This document shows, piece after piece, positions 41,738 to 51,154 of a DNA stretch of 64,000 bases. Every line of letters starts with the position of its first letter. Position 1 is the stretch's first letter. Location of the stretch: the NCBI GenBank assembly GCA_036658435.1, contig JAVXEO010000003.1, positions 1-64,000 of the forward strand, given 5' to 3'. The notes under the pieces are model-generated. The model made no database searches and had not been told where the DNA came from. It saw nothing but the letters and a program-made list of their open reading frames with translations. Position numbers and translations under genes: made by a program. The stretch is from DIGJ01 sp036658435 (GTDB lineage Bacteria; Bacillota; Clostridia; Lachnospirales; Lachnospiraceae).

Positions 41738-41767
41738 AAAAAAATAGAAGTGCAAAGTGCCACTCCT
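41738..41767 (-). terminator. Terminator after the 62-residue gene
   Basis: On the minus strand: AGGAGTG (41761-41767) pairs with CACTTCT (41746-41752) and is followed by a T-run (41738-41744). It lies just after the stop codon of the small gene. Confidence 0.7.
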
Positions 41768-41781
41768 ACCTTTTAGTTTTT

Positions 41782-41970
41782 TTAATTAATGTTACCTAGC
41801 TTTTCCTTAAGATTGTACTTCGAAATAATGTAATTTAAAGTTTCTTCTGGATCTAGAACAATCCGCTCAATGTTTGCTTCATGAACTTCTTCAAGTCTCT
41901 GACAGCAATCATTTGTATAAAGGTGGCGTTCTACAACATCCATAGAAAAATCTACTGTATCTGTGTACAT
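41782..41970 (-). CDS. Small 62-residue protein, unknown
   Basis: A short soluble protein with its own strong promoter and terminator, which makes it a genuine gene in spite of its size. The sequence has an acidic centre (ERIVLDPEETLNYIISKYNLKEKL), two adjacent cysteines (NDCCQ), and no membrane helix. The start is the ATG at 41970, preceded by GGAGGAATTACCT; the TTG five codons upstream lies inside that ribosome site. I do not recognise the family. The monocistronic arrangement and strong signals suggest notable expression. Confidence 0.72.
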   Translation of the reverse strand: MYTDTVDFSMDVVERHLYTNDCCQRLEEVHEANIERIVLDPEETLNYIISKYNLKEKLGNIN

Positions 41971-42032
41971 AGGTAATTCCTCCAATGTAAATGTGTCGTT
42001 TTTTGTCGACGAGAAAAGCAGTTACAAGGGGT

Positions 42033-42061
42033 ACTATAGCATAAGGAAATATGTTTGACAA
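42033..42061 (-). promoter_or_regulatory. Promoter of the 62-residue gene
   Basis: On the minus strand: TTGTCA (42056-42061), 17-base spacer, TATAGT (42033-42038) with an extended -10 TG. A TTGACA in the opposite direction overlaps it (42055-42060). Confidence 0.7.
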
Positions 42062-42084
42062 GGATTAATTTTATAGGGAGAAAG

Positions 42085-42114
42085 TTGACATAAGTACAAT
42101 CCATGTGGAATAAT
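42085..42114 (+). promoter_or_regulatory. Putative promoter of the SpoIID-like gene
   Basis: TTGACA at 42085-42090 with AATAAT at 42109-42114 (18-base spacer). Several overlapping TAATAT/TATAAT stretches make the exact -10 uncertain. Confidence 0.4.
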
Positions 42115-42156
42115 ATAATAATATTAGGAAAATTTAGAAAGGAGAAAAAAATAGAT

Positions 42157-44538
42157 ATGAAAAAAAAGGCACTTTTATTTTTCGTAGGATTGTTTACCCT
42201 TGCAATTTTAATAGGAATACAAATGTTTTGGAGGGGTGAAAATAAAACAGGTAATGAATTGGAAGAATATACAGGACAGGAACTTCACATTACCAGAGGA
42301 GAAATTGCACGAATGATAAGCCTTTTAAATTATTCCAGAGAAGAACTGGAAAGTATGGAACGAGTAATTACCTATTCGGATACCAACCCCTCTAAGTGGT
42401 ATGATAAATTTGTAAATGGATATTGCACAATGGGATTGACCGAAGACGAAGGTGGGAGTGAAAACACATTTCGACCAATGGCTTATTTTACCTATGAAGA
42501 ATGTGAAGATTTACTGGAGCGTTTAGATACCAGAGACGCCTTGATTTTACTGGAACAGTTTAGAGAACATAAAAGGGAAAACGATACCATTCTACCAAAG
42601 GAATGGATGGAACTATATCAAAGTATCTGGATGGAAAAGCAGAAAACGGCCCTGACGGAAACTTCCCTATACATAATAGAAAGCTGGGAGAATACAGATC
42701 AACTGGGGAAATGGCAGACCGTTACCAACCGAGGGATTTTTTATGGGGATGGATTGAACTTAAAACAATATGTAGACACTTCCAGGAAAGTGTTTATAAA
42801 GGAAAAAGAAATTCTCTATATAGGGGACGTGACAGAGGAACAAACCCAGATTTCCAATGTTTGGATTGTAGAAAAACAAGAAAGAATACTCAAAGTATTT
42901 GTAGAAGGTTGTACAAAAGAATTTGCAATGGACGGGGATATGGAGGAAGAACTAAAAAATCAGATAGGGGACCTTTTTCTTGAAAATGGGAAAATCATAA
43001 AAGTCAGCATTAAGCCGGACCGAATTAAAGGACGAGTACTGGTTACCAATGATGATTTTATAGAAATAGAAAATTATGGAAAAAAACCACTGTCCAAAGA
43101 CTTTTGTATCTATCGAACCTATGGAGAAATGTCCATGGACAAAAATAACTCTATTGTGGTAGGTTACGAAAATGCAGAATTTGTAATTGTGGGAAATGAA
43201 ATTTGTGCGGCAATTATTACAAAGCCGGTTATTGCAGAAACAATACGAATTTTAATTAAAACTACCGGATTTCAGGACTATTTTCATAAACAGGTCACAC
43301 TTACATCCAATCAGCGGTTTAAAATAAAATATGGAGATACCGTTAAAAAATATAAAGCAAATAAAATAGTAAAAATTTCACCCAAATCCCAATGCTTTAA
43401 AGAAGGAAGACTTCTTATTAAAACAGATAAGGCAGATGGTAAAATTACACTATCTTCTATAAATAGAAATGGAATCGCCCCTTCTTATCAGGGAAATATT
43501 GAAATCGCAAAAGAGGAAGAGGGATTGCTGGTTGTAAACGAACTTTCCATTGAACAATACCTGTATGGGGTGGTTCCCAGTGAAATGCCATCTTCTTATG
43601 GGGTGGAGGCTCTGAAAGTTCAGTCGGTTTGCGCCAGAAGCTATGCATACAAACAACTGTTGGCAAACAGCCTTCGAAAATATGGCGCTCATGTAGACGA
43701 TAGTGCAGCCTATCAGGTGTACAACAATATACCCGGTAATAAAACAACGGAAAAAGCGGTGAATGCAACCTGTGGGGAGACTTTAGAACATGAAGGAGAA
43801 ATGATTACGGCGTATTATTTTTCCACCTCCAGTGGGTATACGGCAAATGCAAATCAAGTTTGGAACAGTACGGAGGAACTTCCTTATTTAACCGGAAGCC
43901 TGCAGCTTAAAAAGAAAAGCAGCAAAGCAGAAAAAAAATATAAAGACTTATCCAAAGAAACAACCTTTAAGAATTTTATGGAGCAGGACAAATATAAGAC
44001 CTATGACACGTCAAGTGCATGGTATCGCTGGAAGGTTACCATTCCAAAGAGTAAGCTGAAAAAAAGTATAGATCAGGCATTAGCCACCCGATATGAGGCC
44101 AATCCCCAATTAATTCAAACCCTTATGGAAAATAAAGAATACAAAAGCATTCCCATTCAAACCATTGGCAAGGTATTAAAAGTAGAAGTTACAAAACGCC
44201 AAACTTGTGGAATGGCTACGGAAATAGTGATTACAGGAAGTGAAAATACCATTAAAGTAGGAAGCGAATTCAACATTCGCATTTTGCTGGCGCCTCTTTA
44301 CAGTGAAATTATACGACAGGATGGAAGCAAGGTTGAAAGCCTTGGAATGCTTCCCAGTGGATTCTTTTATGTAGAAGAAGTGGGGGAAGAAAATACCTCC
44401 TGCCGATTTGTAGGAGGTGGCTATGGCCATGGAGTTGGCATGAGCCAAAATGGAACAAAAGCAATGACGGATTCGGGATTTTCATACAAAGAAGTACTGG
44501 AACATTATTATAAGGATTCCAAATTAGTGAAATACTAA
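42157..44538 (+). CDS. SpoIID/LytB-domain cell-wall protein
   Basis: A 793-residue protein anchored by an N-terminal helix (about 5-24). The C-terminal third carries the SpoIID/LytB domain: EQYLYGVVPSEMPSSYG-EALKVQSVCARSYA, then YYFSTSSGYTAN-QVW and the closing GGGYGHGVGMSQNGTKAM. SpoIID is a lytic transglycosylase acting on denuded glycan strands during engulfment. The long N-terminal region (about 40-440) has no recognised domain; its start resembles SLH/S-layer-like helices (EEYTGQELHITRGEIARMI, PMAYFTYEECEDLLERL) and may bind wall polymer. ATG 42157 follows AAAGGAG at 12 bases. It ends overlapping the convergent YihY gene by four bases. Confidence 0.82.
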   Translation: MKKKALLFFVGLFTLAILIGIQMFWRGENKTGNELEEYTGQELHITRGEIARMISLLNYSREELESMERVITYSDTNPSKWYDKFVNGYCTMGLTEDEGGSENTFRPMAYFTYEECEDLLERLDTRDALILLEQFREHKRENDTILPKEWMELYQSIWMEKQKTALTETSLYIIESWENTDQLGKWQTVTNRGIFYGDGLNLKQYVDTSRKVFIKEKEILYIGDVTEEQTQISNVWIVEKQERILKVFVEGCTKEFAMDGDMEEELKNQIGDLFLENGKIIKVSIKPDRIKGRVLVTNDDFIEIENYGKKPLSKDFCIYRTYGEMSMDKNNSIVVGYENAEFVIVGNEICAAIITKPVIAETIRILIKTTGFQDYFHKQVTLTSNQRFKIKYGDTVKKYKANKIVKISPKSQCFKEGRLLIKTDKADGKITLSSINRNGIAPSYQGNIEIAKEEEGLLVVNELSIEQYLYGVVPSEMPSSYGVEALKVQSVCARSYAYKQLLANSLRKYGAHVDDSAAYQVYNNIPGNKTTEKAVNATCGETLEHEGEMITAYYFSTSSGYTANANQVWNSTEELPYLTGSLQLKKKSSKAEKKYKDLSKETTFKNFMEQDKYKTYDTSSAWYRWKVTIPKSKLKKSIDQALATRYEANPQLIQTLMENKEYKSIPIQTIGKVLKVEVTKRQTCGMATEIVITGSENTIKVGSEFNIRILLAPLYSEIIRQDGSKVESLGMLPSGFFYVEEVGEENTSCRFVGGGYGHGVGMSQNGTKAMTDSGFSYKEVLEHYYKDSKLVKY

Positions 44539-45374
44539 TTCTTCTCTTCCTTCTTTATAAAATGATGATAAAGGAATTGATTCACTTCACAGCCAATAAA
44601 AAGAATATACATGCAAAAATAAAGCCAGAGCATACAAAAGATAAGAACGGTCAAGCTTCCATAGGTATTAAAATTTGCAAAATTGTCAATATAAACCGAA
44701 TAAATATAAGAAAACCCAACCCATCCAACGGAAGCTAATAAGGCTCCGGGAATAACAAATACAAAACGGCACTTAAAGTTAGGAATCCACAGGTACATAG
44801 CGGAAAAGAAAAAAAACAAAATGGCAAGACCTACAATGGAACGAAGGCTCATGACGATAAGTGCCGTACTTTCCAGAAAAGGAACCCGATTTATAAGACT
44901 AATAAAGATCTTATTGCCAAAAACAAGAAGAACAAGGGAAACAACCAGGGCTGCAGCAAAAACCAGAGTATATAACGAAGCAATCAACCGTAACTTCACG
45001 TAATTACGTGTCTCCGGTATTCTGTAAATAAAGTTGAAACCGTGGATCATGGCAAGAAATCCTTTGGATGCAGACCATAATGCCATAATCGCTGTTACTG
45101 AAATTATGGCAGAGGAAGGCTGGGCGTAAATTTCATCTATTAAAGAAACAATATAGGTGTTGATGGTATGAGGTAGAAATTCACCGGCCACACGAACCAA
45201 ATCATTTTCGGTAAAAGGAAGATACTGAATCATAGTTAACAGAAACATTAAAAATGGAATAAAGGAGAGTATGATAAAAAAAGCAGACTGTGCAGAAAAA
45301 GCAGAGACGGCATCTTCTTTCATTTTATTAAAAAAGCCGGGTAAAAATTTTATAGTTTTAACTAAGAATTTCAT
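44535..45374 (-). CDS. YihY/BrkB-family inner membrane protein
   Basis: A 279-residue membrane protein with about six helices, of the YihY (virulence factor BrkB, once called RNase BN) family. Marks are AFSAQSAFFIILSFIPFLMFLL near the N-terminus, LWSASKGFLAMIHGFNFIYRIPETRN in the middle, and GALLASVGWVGFSYIYSVYIDNF toward the end. Function is not established, and the ribonuclease name is historical. It is convergent with the SpoIID-like gene, and the two stop codons overlap (44535-44538) without a terminator between them, so antisense read-through is likely unless termination occurs inside the genes. Confidence 0.85.
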   Translation of the reverse strand: MKFLVKTIKFLPGFFNKMKEDAVSAFSAQSAFFIILSFIPFLMFLLTMIQYLPFTENDLVRVAGEFLPHTINTYIVSLIDEIYAQPSSAIISVTAIMALWSASKGFLAMIHGFNFIYRIPETRNYVKLRLIASLYTLVFAAALVVSLVLLVFGNKIFISLINRVPFLESTALIVMSLRSIVGLAILFFFFSAMYLWIPNFKCRFVFVIPGALLASVGWVGFSYIYSVYIDNFANFNTYGSLTVLIFCMLWLYFCMYILFIGCEVNQFLYHHFIKKEEKN

Positions 45375-45456
45375 GAACTTTCTCCTAATGTTTTCTTATA
45401 TCTATGCAATTATAATAGTATATGCCGGAACTGGCAAGGAAAATTAAAGTTTTTCA

Positions 45457-45484
45457 TTGACAGATTGCGTTTCTGTGATAAAAT
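45457..45484 (+). promoter_or_regulatory. Promoter of pheST
   Basis: TTGACA at 45457-45462, 16-base spacer, TAAAAT at 45479-45484 with TG shortly upstream. The leader to the pheS start is about 80 bases. Confidence 0.65.
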
Positions 45485-45502
45485 ATAGAGAATGACAAGG
45501 GC

Positions 45503-45546
45503 AATTCCGTCTCTAAGAATGTTACGTTCTGGGAGACGGAATTTTT
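45503..45546 (+). terminator. Terminator-like hairpin in the pheS leader
   Basis: Perfect 11-bp stem AATTCCGTCTC/GAGACGGAATT (45503-45513 with 45533-45543), an inner AGAA/TTCT stem (45516-45519 with 45527-45530), and a T-run to 45546. It lies between promoter and gene, so it is a likely attenuator, yet no T-box consensus (AGGGTGG) is present. Confidence 0.7.
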
Positions 45547-45569
45547 AACGCATAGGAAGGAGAATTAGA

Positions 45570-46589
45570 ATGCAGGACAAATTAAAGAATATTGTGGAAC
45601 AAGCAGTTTCCCAGATCAAGGAAGCAGATGGAATGGACAAATTAAATGACATTCGTGTAGCATTTCTTGGGAAAAAGGGAGAACTGACTTCCGTTTTAAA
45701 ATCAATGAAAGACGTGGCTCCGGAGGATAGACCAAAAGTGGGTCAGATGGTAAATGAAGCAAGAGAGCAGCTTGAAAAAGTTTTGGAAGAGAAAAAAGCG
45801 CTGTTTGCAAAAAAAGCAAGGGAAGAACAGCTTAAAATGGAAACATTGGATGTGACGCTTCCGGCAAAGAAAAATAGTATGGGAAAACATCATCCCAATA
45901 CCATTGCTTTGGAGGAAATTGAGAATATTTTTACGGGTATGGGATACGAAGTAATTGAGGGACCGGAAGTGGAATACGACTATTACAACTTTGAAGCCCT
46001 TAATATTCCGGCAAATCATCCGGCAAAAGATGAACAGGATACCTTCTATGTTAATAGCAATATTGTGCTTCGTACACAAACTTCTTCAGTTCAGGTTCAC
46101 GAAATGGAAAAAGGAAACCTCCCCATTCGTATGCTTGCACCGGGAAGAGTTTTTCGCTCCGATGCAGTAGATGCTACACACTCTCCATCTTTTCACCAGG
46201 TAGAGGGACTTGTAATTGATAAAGATATTACCTTTGCGGATTTAAAGGGAACTTTGGCACAGTTTGCAAAGGAACTCTTTGGAGAAGAAACAAAGGTTAA
46301 ATTCAGACCCCATCACTTTCCTTTTACAGAACCAAGTGCGGAAATGGATGTATCCTGCTTTAAATGTGGAGGAAGCGGCTGCCGTTTTTGTAAAGGCTCC
46401 GGTTGGATTGAAATTTTAGGATGCGGTATGGTTCATCCTCATGTATTGGAAATGAGCGGAATTGATCCGGAAGAATACGTAGGCTTTGCCTTTGGTGTAG
46501 GACTGGAACGTGTTGCACTGCTAAAATATGAAATAGATGATATGCGTCTTCTTTATGAGAATGACGTAAGATTTTTAAATCAATTTTAA
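45570..46589 (+). CDS. pheS: Phenylalanyl-tRNA synthetase alpha subunit
   Basis: A 339-residue class II synthetase subunit charging tRNA-Phe as an alpha2-beta2 tetramer with PheT. It has an N-terminal coiled coil (about 1-90) that contacts tRNA, then motif 1 around GYEVIEGPEVEYDYYNFEALN, motif 2 VFRSDAVDATHSPSFHQVEG, a four-cysteine knuckle (CFKC-GCRFC), and motif 3 GFAFGVGLERVALL. All are typical of Firmicute PheS. AAGGAG lies nine bases before the ATG. A leader terminator precedes it, and pheT follows after 31 bases. Confidence 0.97.
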   Translation: MQDKLKNIVEQAVSQIKEADGMDKLNDIRVAFLGKKGELTSVLKSMKDVAPEDRPKVGQMVNEAREQLEKVLEEKKALFAKKAREEQLKMETLDVTLPAKKNSMGKHHPNTIALEEIENIFTGMGYEVIEGPEVEYDYYNFEALNIPANHPAKDEQDTFYVNSNIVLRTQTSSVQVHEMEKGNLPIRMLAPGRVFRSDAVDATHSPSFHQVEGLVIDKDITFADLKGTLAQFAKELFGEETKVKFRPHHFPFTEPSAEMDVSCFKCGGSGCRFCKGSGWIEILGCGMVHPHVLEMSGIDPEEYVGFAFGVGLERVALLKYEIDDMRLLYENDVRFLNQF

Positions 46590-46620
46590 TATAAAAGCGT
46601 AGAAGAAAGGAAGAAATCAT

Positions 46621-49062
46621 ATGAACACACCATTGTCGTGGATAAAAGCCTATGTGCCCCAACTTGACTGCACTGCACAAGAATATACAGATGCAATGAC
46701 ACTAACCGGAACAAAAGTAGAAGGCTTTCAGCACTTAGATAAAAATTTGGAAAAAATTGTAGTAGGTAAAATTATAAAAATAGAAAAACATCCGGACGCA
46801 GATAAACTGATTGTATGCCAGGTTCAGATATCAGAAGAAGGAGAACAGGTACAGATTGTAACCGGAGCTCCCAATGTAAAAGAGGGAGATAAGGTACCGG
46901 TGGTTTTAGACGGAGGCTGCGTAGCAGCGGGTGCACACGATAACGAACCCCATCCCAATGGAATTAAGATAAAAAAAGGAAAACTTCGGGGAATAGAATC
47001 CTTTGGTATGATGTGTTCTATTCAAGAACTGGGATCTACCAGGGAGATGTATCCCGATGCGGCGGAAGATGGAATCTATATTTTAAGTGATAACGATACT
47101 TATAAAGAGGCTAAGATAGGAAGCAGTGTTCCGGAATTACTGGGTCTTCAGGACGTAGTATTTGAATATGAAATCACATCAAACCGTGTAGACTGTTTTG
47201 CTGTGATAGGAATCGCAAGAGAAGCAGCGGCAACTTTTGGAAAGCCGTTTGTGCCTCCTGTGATAAAAGAAACCGGAAATAGTGAAAATGCAAAGGACTT
47301 TATATCCGCAGAAATCAAGGATACGGACTTGTGCTCCCGCTATGTAGCAAGAATTGTAAAAAACATTAAACTCGCTTCCTCTCCGGAATGGATGCAGAGA
47401 AGACTGGCAGCGGCAGGAATTCGTCCAATTAACAACATTGTTGACATTACAAACTACGTAATGGAAGAGTTTGGACAGCCTATGCATGCCTATGATTTTG
47501 ACACCATAGCCGGAAAAAAGATTATAGTAAGACGCGCCCTGGAGGGGGAAAAATTTCAAACTTTAGACGAACAGGAAAGAACATTGGATGCCTCTACTCT
47601 TATGATTTGTGATGGCGAAAAAGCAATTGGAATAGCCGGAATTATGGGGGGAGAAAATTCTAAAATTACAGATGAAGTGAAAACCTTGGTTTTTGAGGCC
47701 GCTTGCTTTGATGGAACCAATATTCGTTTAACCGGAAAAAAATTAGGAATGCGTACCGACGCACAGGCAAAGTTTGAAAAAGGTCTGGATCCCAATAATG
47801 CGAAGATTGCAATGGACCGTGCCTGTGAATTAATAGAAGAACTTGGAGCCGGTGAAGTAGTTGGAGGCTGTGTGGATATTTATCCTCAAGTCAGACAGCC
47901 GAAGAGAGTGGGCTATCATGTAGAGAAAATCAATGCTCTTTTGGGAACGGATATAAAAGAGGCAGAGATGGTGGGCTACTTTAAAAAGATTGATTTAGAG
48001 GTAGACGAGCAGAAAAAAGAATTATTGATACCAACCTGGCGCCAGGACATCCATCGTCTTGCAGATGTTGCAGAAGAAGTAGCTCGTTTTTATGGATATG
48101 AAAATATCCCAATGACACTTCCAAAAGGGGAAATCACCCATGGAAAGCTGTCCTATAAACTGACCATTGAGAAATTAGTTCGAAGTGCGGCGGAAAGCCA
48201 TGGATTTACCGAAGGGATGACCTATTCTTTTGAAAGTCCTAAAGTGTTTGATAAATTACGCATTTCACCGGATGACCTTCTGCGAAAGGCAATTGTAATT
48301 TCAAATCCACTAGGAGAAGATTTTAGCGTTATGAGAACCCTTCCCCTGAACGGAATGCTTAACTCACTGGCAACCAATTATAATAGAAGAAACAAAGAAG
48401 TACGGTTATATGAGATTGCTAATATTTATCTTCCAAAAGCACTTCCTCTGGTGGAACTTCCTGAGGAAAGAACCCAGCTTACTCTTGGAATGTATGGAAG
48501 TGGTGATTTCTTTGATATGAAGGGAGCCGCCGAAATGGTATTGGAACGATGCGGACTTAACGGAATAATAGAATACAATCCAAAAGCAGAAAAGGATTTT
48601 CTACATCCGGGCCGCCAGGCGAACATCATCTATGAAGGTACGGTAATTGGGTATCTTGGGGAGGTTCATCCGGAAGTATGCGATAATTATGGAATCGGAA
48701 CCAAGGCATATATCGCGGTAATTGACTTACCTTATGTTGTAGAGAAGGCAAAATTTACTAAGAAATTCAAAGCAATTGGAAGATTTCCCGGAGTAACAAG
48801 AGATATTTCCATGGTAATGAAAAAAGATATTTTAGTAGGCCAGATAGAAGAAATTATTCGTAAACAAGGGGGAAAACTGCTGGAAAGTTATCATCTTTTT
48901 GATATCTATGAAGGTGCACAGATTAAAGAAGGATATAAATCCGTTGCTTATACCATTTCCTTCCGTGCAGAGGACAGAACCCTGGAAGACAAAGAAGTAT
49001 CCGCTGTAATGAGTAAAATTCTAAAGGGTCTTGGGGATCTGGGAATTGAACTTCGCCAGTGA
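46621..49062 (+). CDS. pheT: Phenylalanyl-tRNA synthetase beta subunit
   Basis: An 813-residue beta subunit. Domain order is normal: an N-terminal EMAP/tRNA-binding fold (about 40-150, KIIKIEKHPDADKLIVCQV), B3/B4 editing domain (about 210-370, with HAYDFD), B5 domain (about 400-480), core synthetase-like region, and C-terminal ferredoxin-fold anticodon-binding domain (about 715-813) with RFPGVTRDISMV and SYHLFDIYEG. The length is complete. AAAGGAAG precedes the ATG. It is paired with pheS on one transcript, and a gap of 43 bases follows before the chemoreceptor gene. Confidence 0.97.
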   Translation: MNTPLSWIKAYVPQLDCTAQEYTDAMTLTGTKVEGFQHLDKNLEKIVVGKIIKIEKHPDADKLIVCQVQISEEGEQVQIVTGAPNVKEGDKVPVVLDGGCVAAGAHDNEPHPNGIKIKKGKLRGIESFGMMCSIQELGSTREMYPDAAEDGIYILSDNDTYKEAKIGSSVPELLGLQDVVFEYEITSNRVDCFAVIGIAREAAATFGKPFVPPVIKETGNSENAKDFISAEIKDTDLCSRYVARIVKNIKLASSPEWMQRRLAAAGIRPINNIVDITNYVMEEFGQPMHAYDFDTIAGKKIIVRRALEGEKFQTLDEQERTLDASTLMICDGEKAIGIAGIMGGENSKITDEVKTLVFEAACFDGTNIRLTGKKLGMRTDAQAKFEKGLDPNNAKIAMDRACELIEELGAGEVVGGCVDIYPQVRQPKRVGYHVEKINALLGTDIKEAEMVGYFKKIDLEVDEQKKELLIPTWRQDIHRLADVAEEVARFYGYENIPMTLPKGEITHGKLSYKLTIEKLVRSAAESHGFTEGMTYSFESPKVFDKLRISPDDLLRKAIVISNPLGEDFSVMRTLPLNGMLNSLATNYNRRNKEVRLYEIANIYLPKALPLVELPEERTQLTLGMYGSGDFFDMKGAAEMVLERCGLNGIIEYNPKAEKDFLHPGRQANIIYEGTVIGYLGEVHPEVCDNYGIGTKAYIAVIDLPYVVEKAKFTKKFKAIGRFPGVTRDISMVMKKDILVGQIEEIIRKQGGKLLESYHLFDIYEGAQIKEGYKSVAYTISFRAEDRTLEDKEVSAVMSKILKGLGDLGIELRQ

Positions 49063-49105
49063 TGGAATAAACGAGAAATAAAAAAAGAAAACGAGGATAA
49101 AAAGA

Positions 49106-51133
49106 GTGAAAATAGAGAGAGAGAAGTTTAAACGTTCCAAGGTAAACCTAAGCAAAAGAATTACGCTGCTTATTTTGCCATTATTATTACTTGCTGTAGT
49201 TTCGACGGTAATGCTTAGTGTACTGAAAATGGAAGGCAAAATTGAAAAAGATGCAATCAACGTAGTGGAAGCCAGTGCACAGGCAGCAATCAATAGTATG
49301 AATGGAAAACTTGGGGGAGTACTGGAAGAATTTAATGTAGCTGCAAGAATGGTTTCCGGTGGAAAGATGTCAGATGAACAGCTTCTCCATGCGCTAGAAG
49401 CAACCAGCGGAAAGAACGACATGTATCCCAATGGGATTTATCTGGCAAAAAAAGATGGAACTTTCTTTGATGCAGCCGGTTGGGTTCCGGAACCGGACTA
49501 TGACGCAACCACAAGAGACTGGTATGTGGAAGGACTAAAGAATACAGAAGACTTTGTGTTTGGAGAACCCTATACGGATGCAACAACAGGCGGCACGGTA
49601 ATTACAGCCGCCATGAATGTTTCCGCAGGAATAGGACAGGAAGCCGTAATTGCTGCGGATGTACCTCTTGACTTTATTGTTGATTATGTAAAAGAACTTT
49701 CCTTTTACAATGGCAAAGGGTATGGGTTTATTATAGACAGAACCAATGGACAGATTGTGGTTGAAAATGGAAGAGAAAAAGGAAAGTATGGAATATCCGG
49801 GGATGCAGACTCTTTCTATAAAAATGTAGCCGCAATTGCTGCGGAAGGAAAAGAAAGTACGGAAAAAGTAAAGGGTGATCACGGCATCTATTTTACAAAC
49901 AGTATGGCCCTTGAAGGAACCAACTGGATGCTGGTATGCTATACTTCCGAATACACCGCAATAAAAAAGGATGTAGAGAACCTGTATAAAGAAGTTGGAA
50001 TTATGGCGCTTATTATTTTAGTTTTCATCGCAATTGTGATAACTTGTCTTATCCGTTTGAAGTCAAAACAGATTGAAAAGGTTACCATGGCCATTGAAAA
50101 AATTTCGGAAGGTGATTTCGCTCAGGAACTGGTAATCCGAAGCACCGATGAAATCGGAGTTATGACCCATTCTCTGGATGGCTTTATAATAAAAATGCAG
50201 AGAATGATTAAAACATTACGGGAAATTGGAAAAGGAATTTATTCACAGGCGGATCAGACCATGAATATGAGCGGGGAGCTTGCAAAATCCAGTAGCAACC
50301 AGTATAACAGTATGAATGAAATGATTCGCACCTTGGAACAGCTGGCAAAAAGTATTGAAGAAATTGCCCAGGGATCTACTTCTCTTGCTACGAATGTAGG
50401 CTCCACCAATGAAAGATGCAAGGAAGCCAATGATGTCTTAATGGAAACCGTGTCCCTTTCTGAAAGTGGAAGAAATGAAATGCGGGAAGTTAAGGTTTCT
50501 ATGGATGACATTCAAAAGACCATTGATGAACTGGAAAATGCCGTAGAAAAAGTTGGAGAAAACATGAAAAAGGTAGTTTCTATGGCGGATGTAATCGGAG
50601 ATATTGCAAGCCAGACCAACCTTTTATCTTTAAATGCTTCCATTGAAGCAGCAAGAGCCGGAGAAGCAGGAAAAGGATTTGCAGTGGTTGCCCAGGAAAT
50701 TGGAAACCTTGCCATAAACAGTACCAAAAGTGTTGCGGATATTAAGATGGTTACCGATGGAATTGGGACCTTGGTAGAAGAAATGGTAGAAAAGATGAAC
50801 CAAAGTGTAGCGGTTATTTCCGGCTGCAGTGGAGTCGTAGATAAGACCAGTGTGACCTTTGAAGATATTAACCAAAAGGTTATTGACACCAAAGAACATG
50901 TACTTTCCATTATAGGAAGCATCGGAGAACTGGATCAAATCAGCCAGTCCCTGGCGGCCATTACCGAAGAACAGTCCGCCTCCAGTGAAGAAATGCTGGC
51001 AACCAGCGAATTGATTTTAGACCATTCCGGTAGGGTAAAAGATACGGCAGACCAGGGAGAAGATTCAGCACAAGACCTGTTAAAAGCAGTAACAGACCTA
51101 GAAGAAATACTTGCATTCTTTCAATATAATTAA
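49106..51133 (+). CDS. Methyl-accepting chemotaxis protein (dCache type)
   Basis: A 675-residue chemoreceptor. It has membrane helix 1 (about 18-38), a double-Cache ligand domain (about 50-290; YPNGIYLAKKDGTFFDAAGW and DYDATTRDWYVEG are typical), membrane helix 2 (about 298-318), HAMP (about 320-370), and the signalling coiled coil with the invariant tip around LLSLNASIEAARAGEAGKGFAVVAQEIGNLA. It would signal to CheA/CheW to bias flagellar rotation, fitting a motile organism with flagellin-glycosylation genes in the same window. GTG 49106 has a weak GAGG upstream. No ligand can be inferred. Confidence 0.93.
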   Translation: MKIEREKFKRSKVNLSKRITLLILPLLLLAVVSTVMLSVLKMEGKIEKDAINVVEASAQAAINSMNGKLGGVLEEFNVAARMVSGGKMSDEQLLHALEATSGKNDMYPNGIYLAKKDGTFFDAAGWVPEPDYDATTRDWYVEGLKNTEDFVFGEPYTDATTGGTVITAAMNVSAGIGQEAVIAADVPLDFIVDYVKELSFYNGKGYGFIIDRTNGQIVVENGREKGKYGISGDADSFYKNVAAIAAEGKESTEKVKGDHGIYFTNSMALEGTNWMLVCYTSEYTAIKKDVENLYKEVGIMALIILVFIAIVITCLIRLKSKQIEKVTMAIEKISEGDFAQELVIRSTDEIGVMTHSLDGFIIKMQRMIKTLREIGKGIYSQADQTMNMSGELAKSSSNQYNSMNEMIRTLEQLAKSIEEIAQGSTSLATNVGSTNERCKEANDVLMETVSLSESGRNEMREVKVSMDDIQKTIDELENAVEKVGENMKKVVSMADVIGDIASQTNLLSLNASIEAARAGEAGKGFAVVAQEIGNLAINSTKSVADIKMVTDGIGTLVEEMVEKMNQSVAVISGCSGVVDKTSVTFEDINQKVIDTKEHVLSIIGSIGELDQISQSLAAITEEQSASSEEMLATSELILDHSGRVKDTADQGEDSAQDLLKAVTDLEEILAFFQYN

Positions 51134-51154
51134 AACCTTAGTAGGGAGCAACGT

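Noticed and set aside
41606..41781. Purine riboswitch before the NCS2 permease
   Set aside because: The mapped promoter leaves only about 35 leader bases and no purine aptamer consensus is present.
45485..45569. T-box riboswitch before pheS
   Set aside because: The leader is too short and lacks the AGGGTGG-type antiterminator consensus; only a terminator hairpin is seen.
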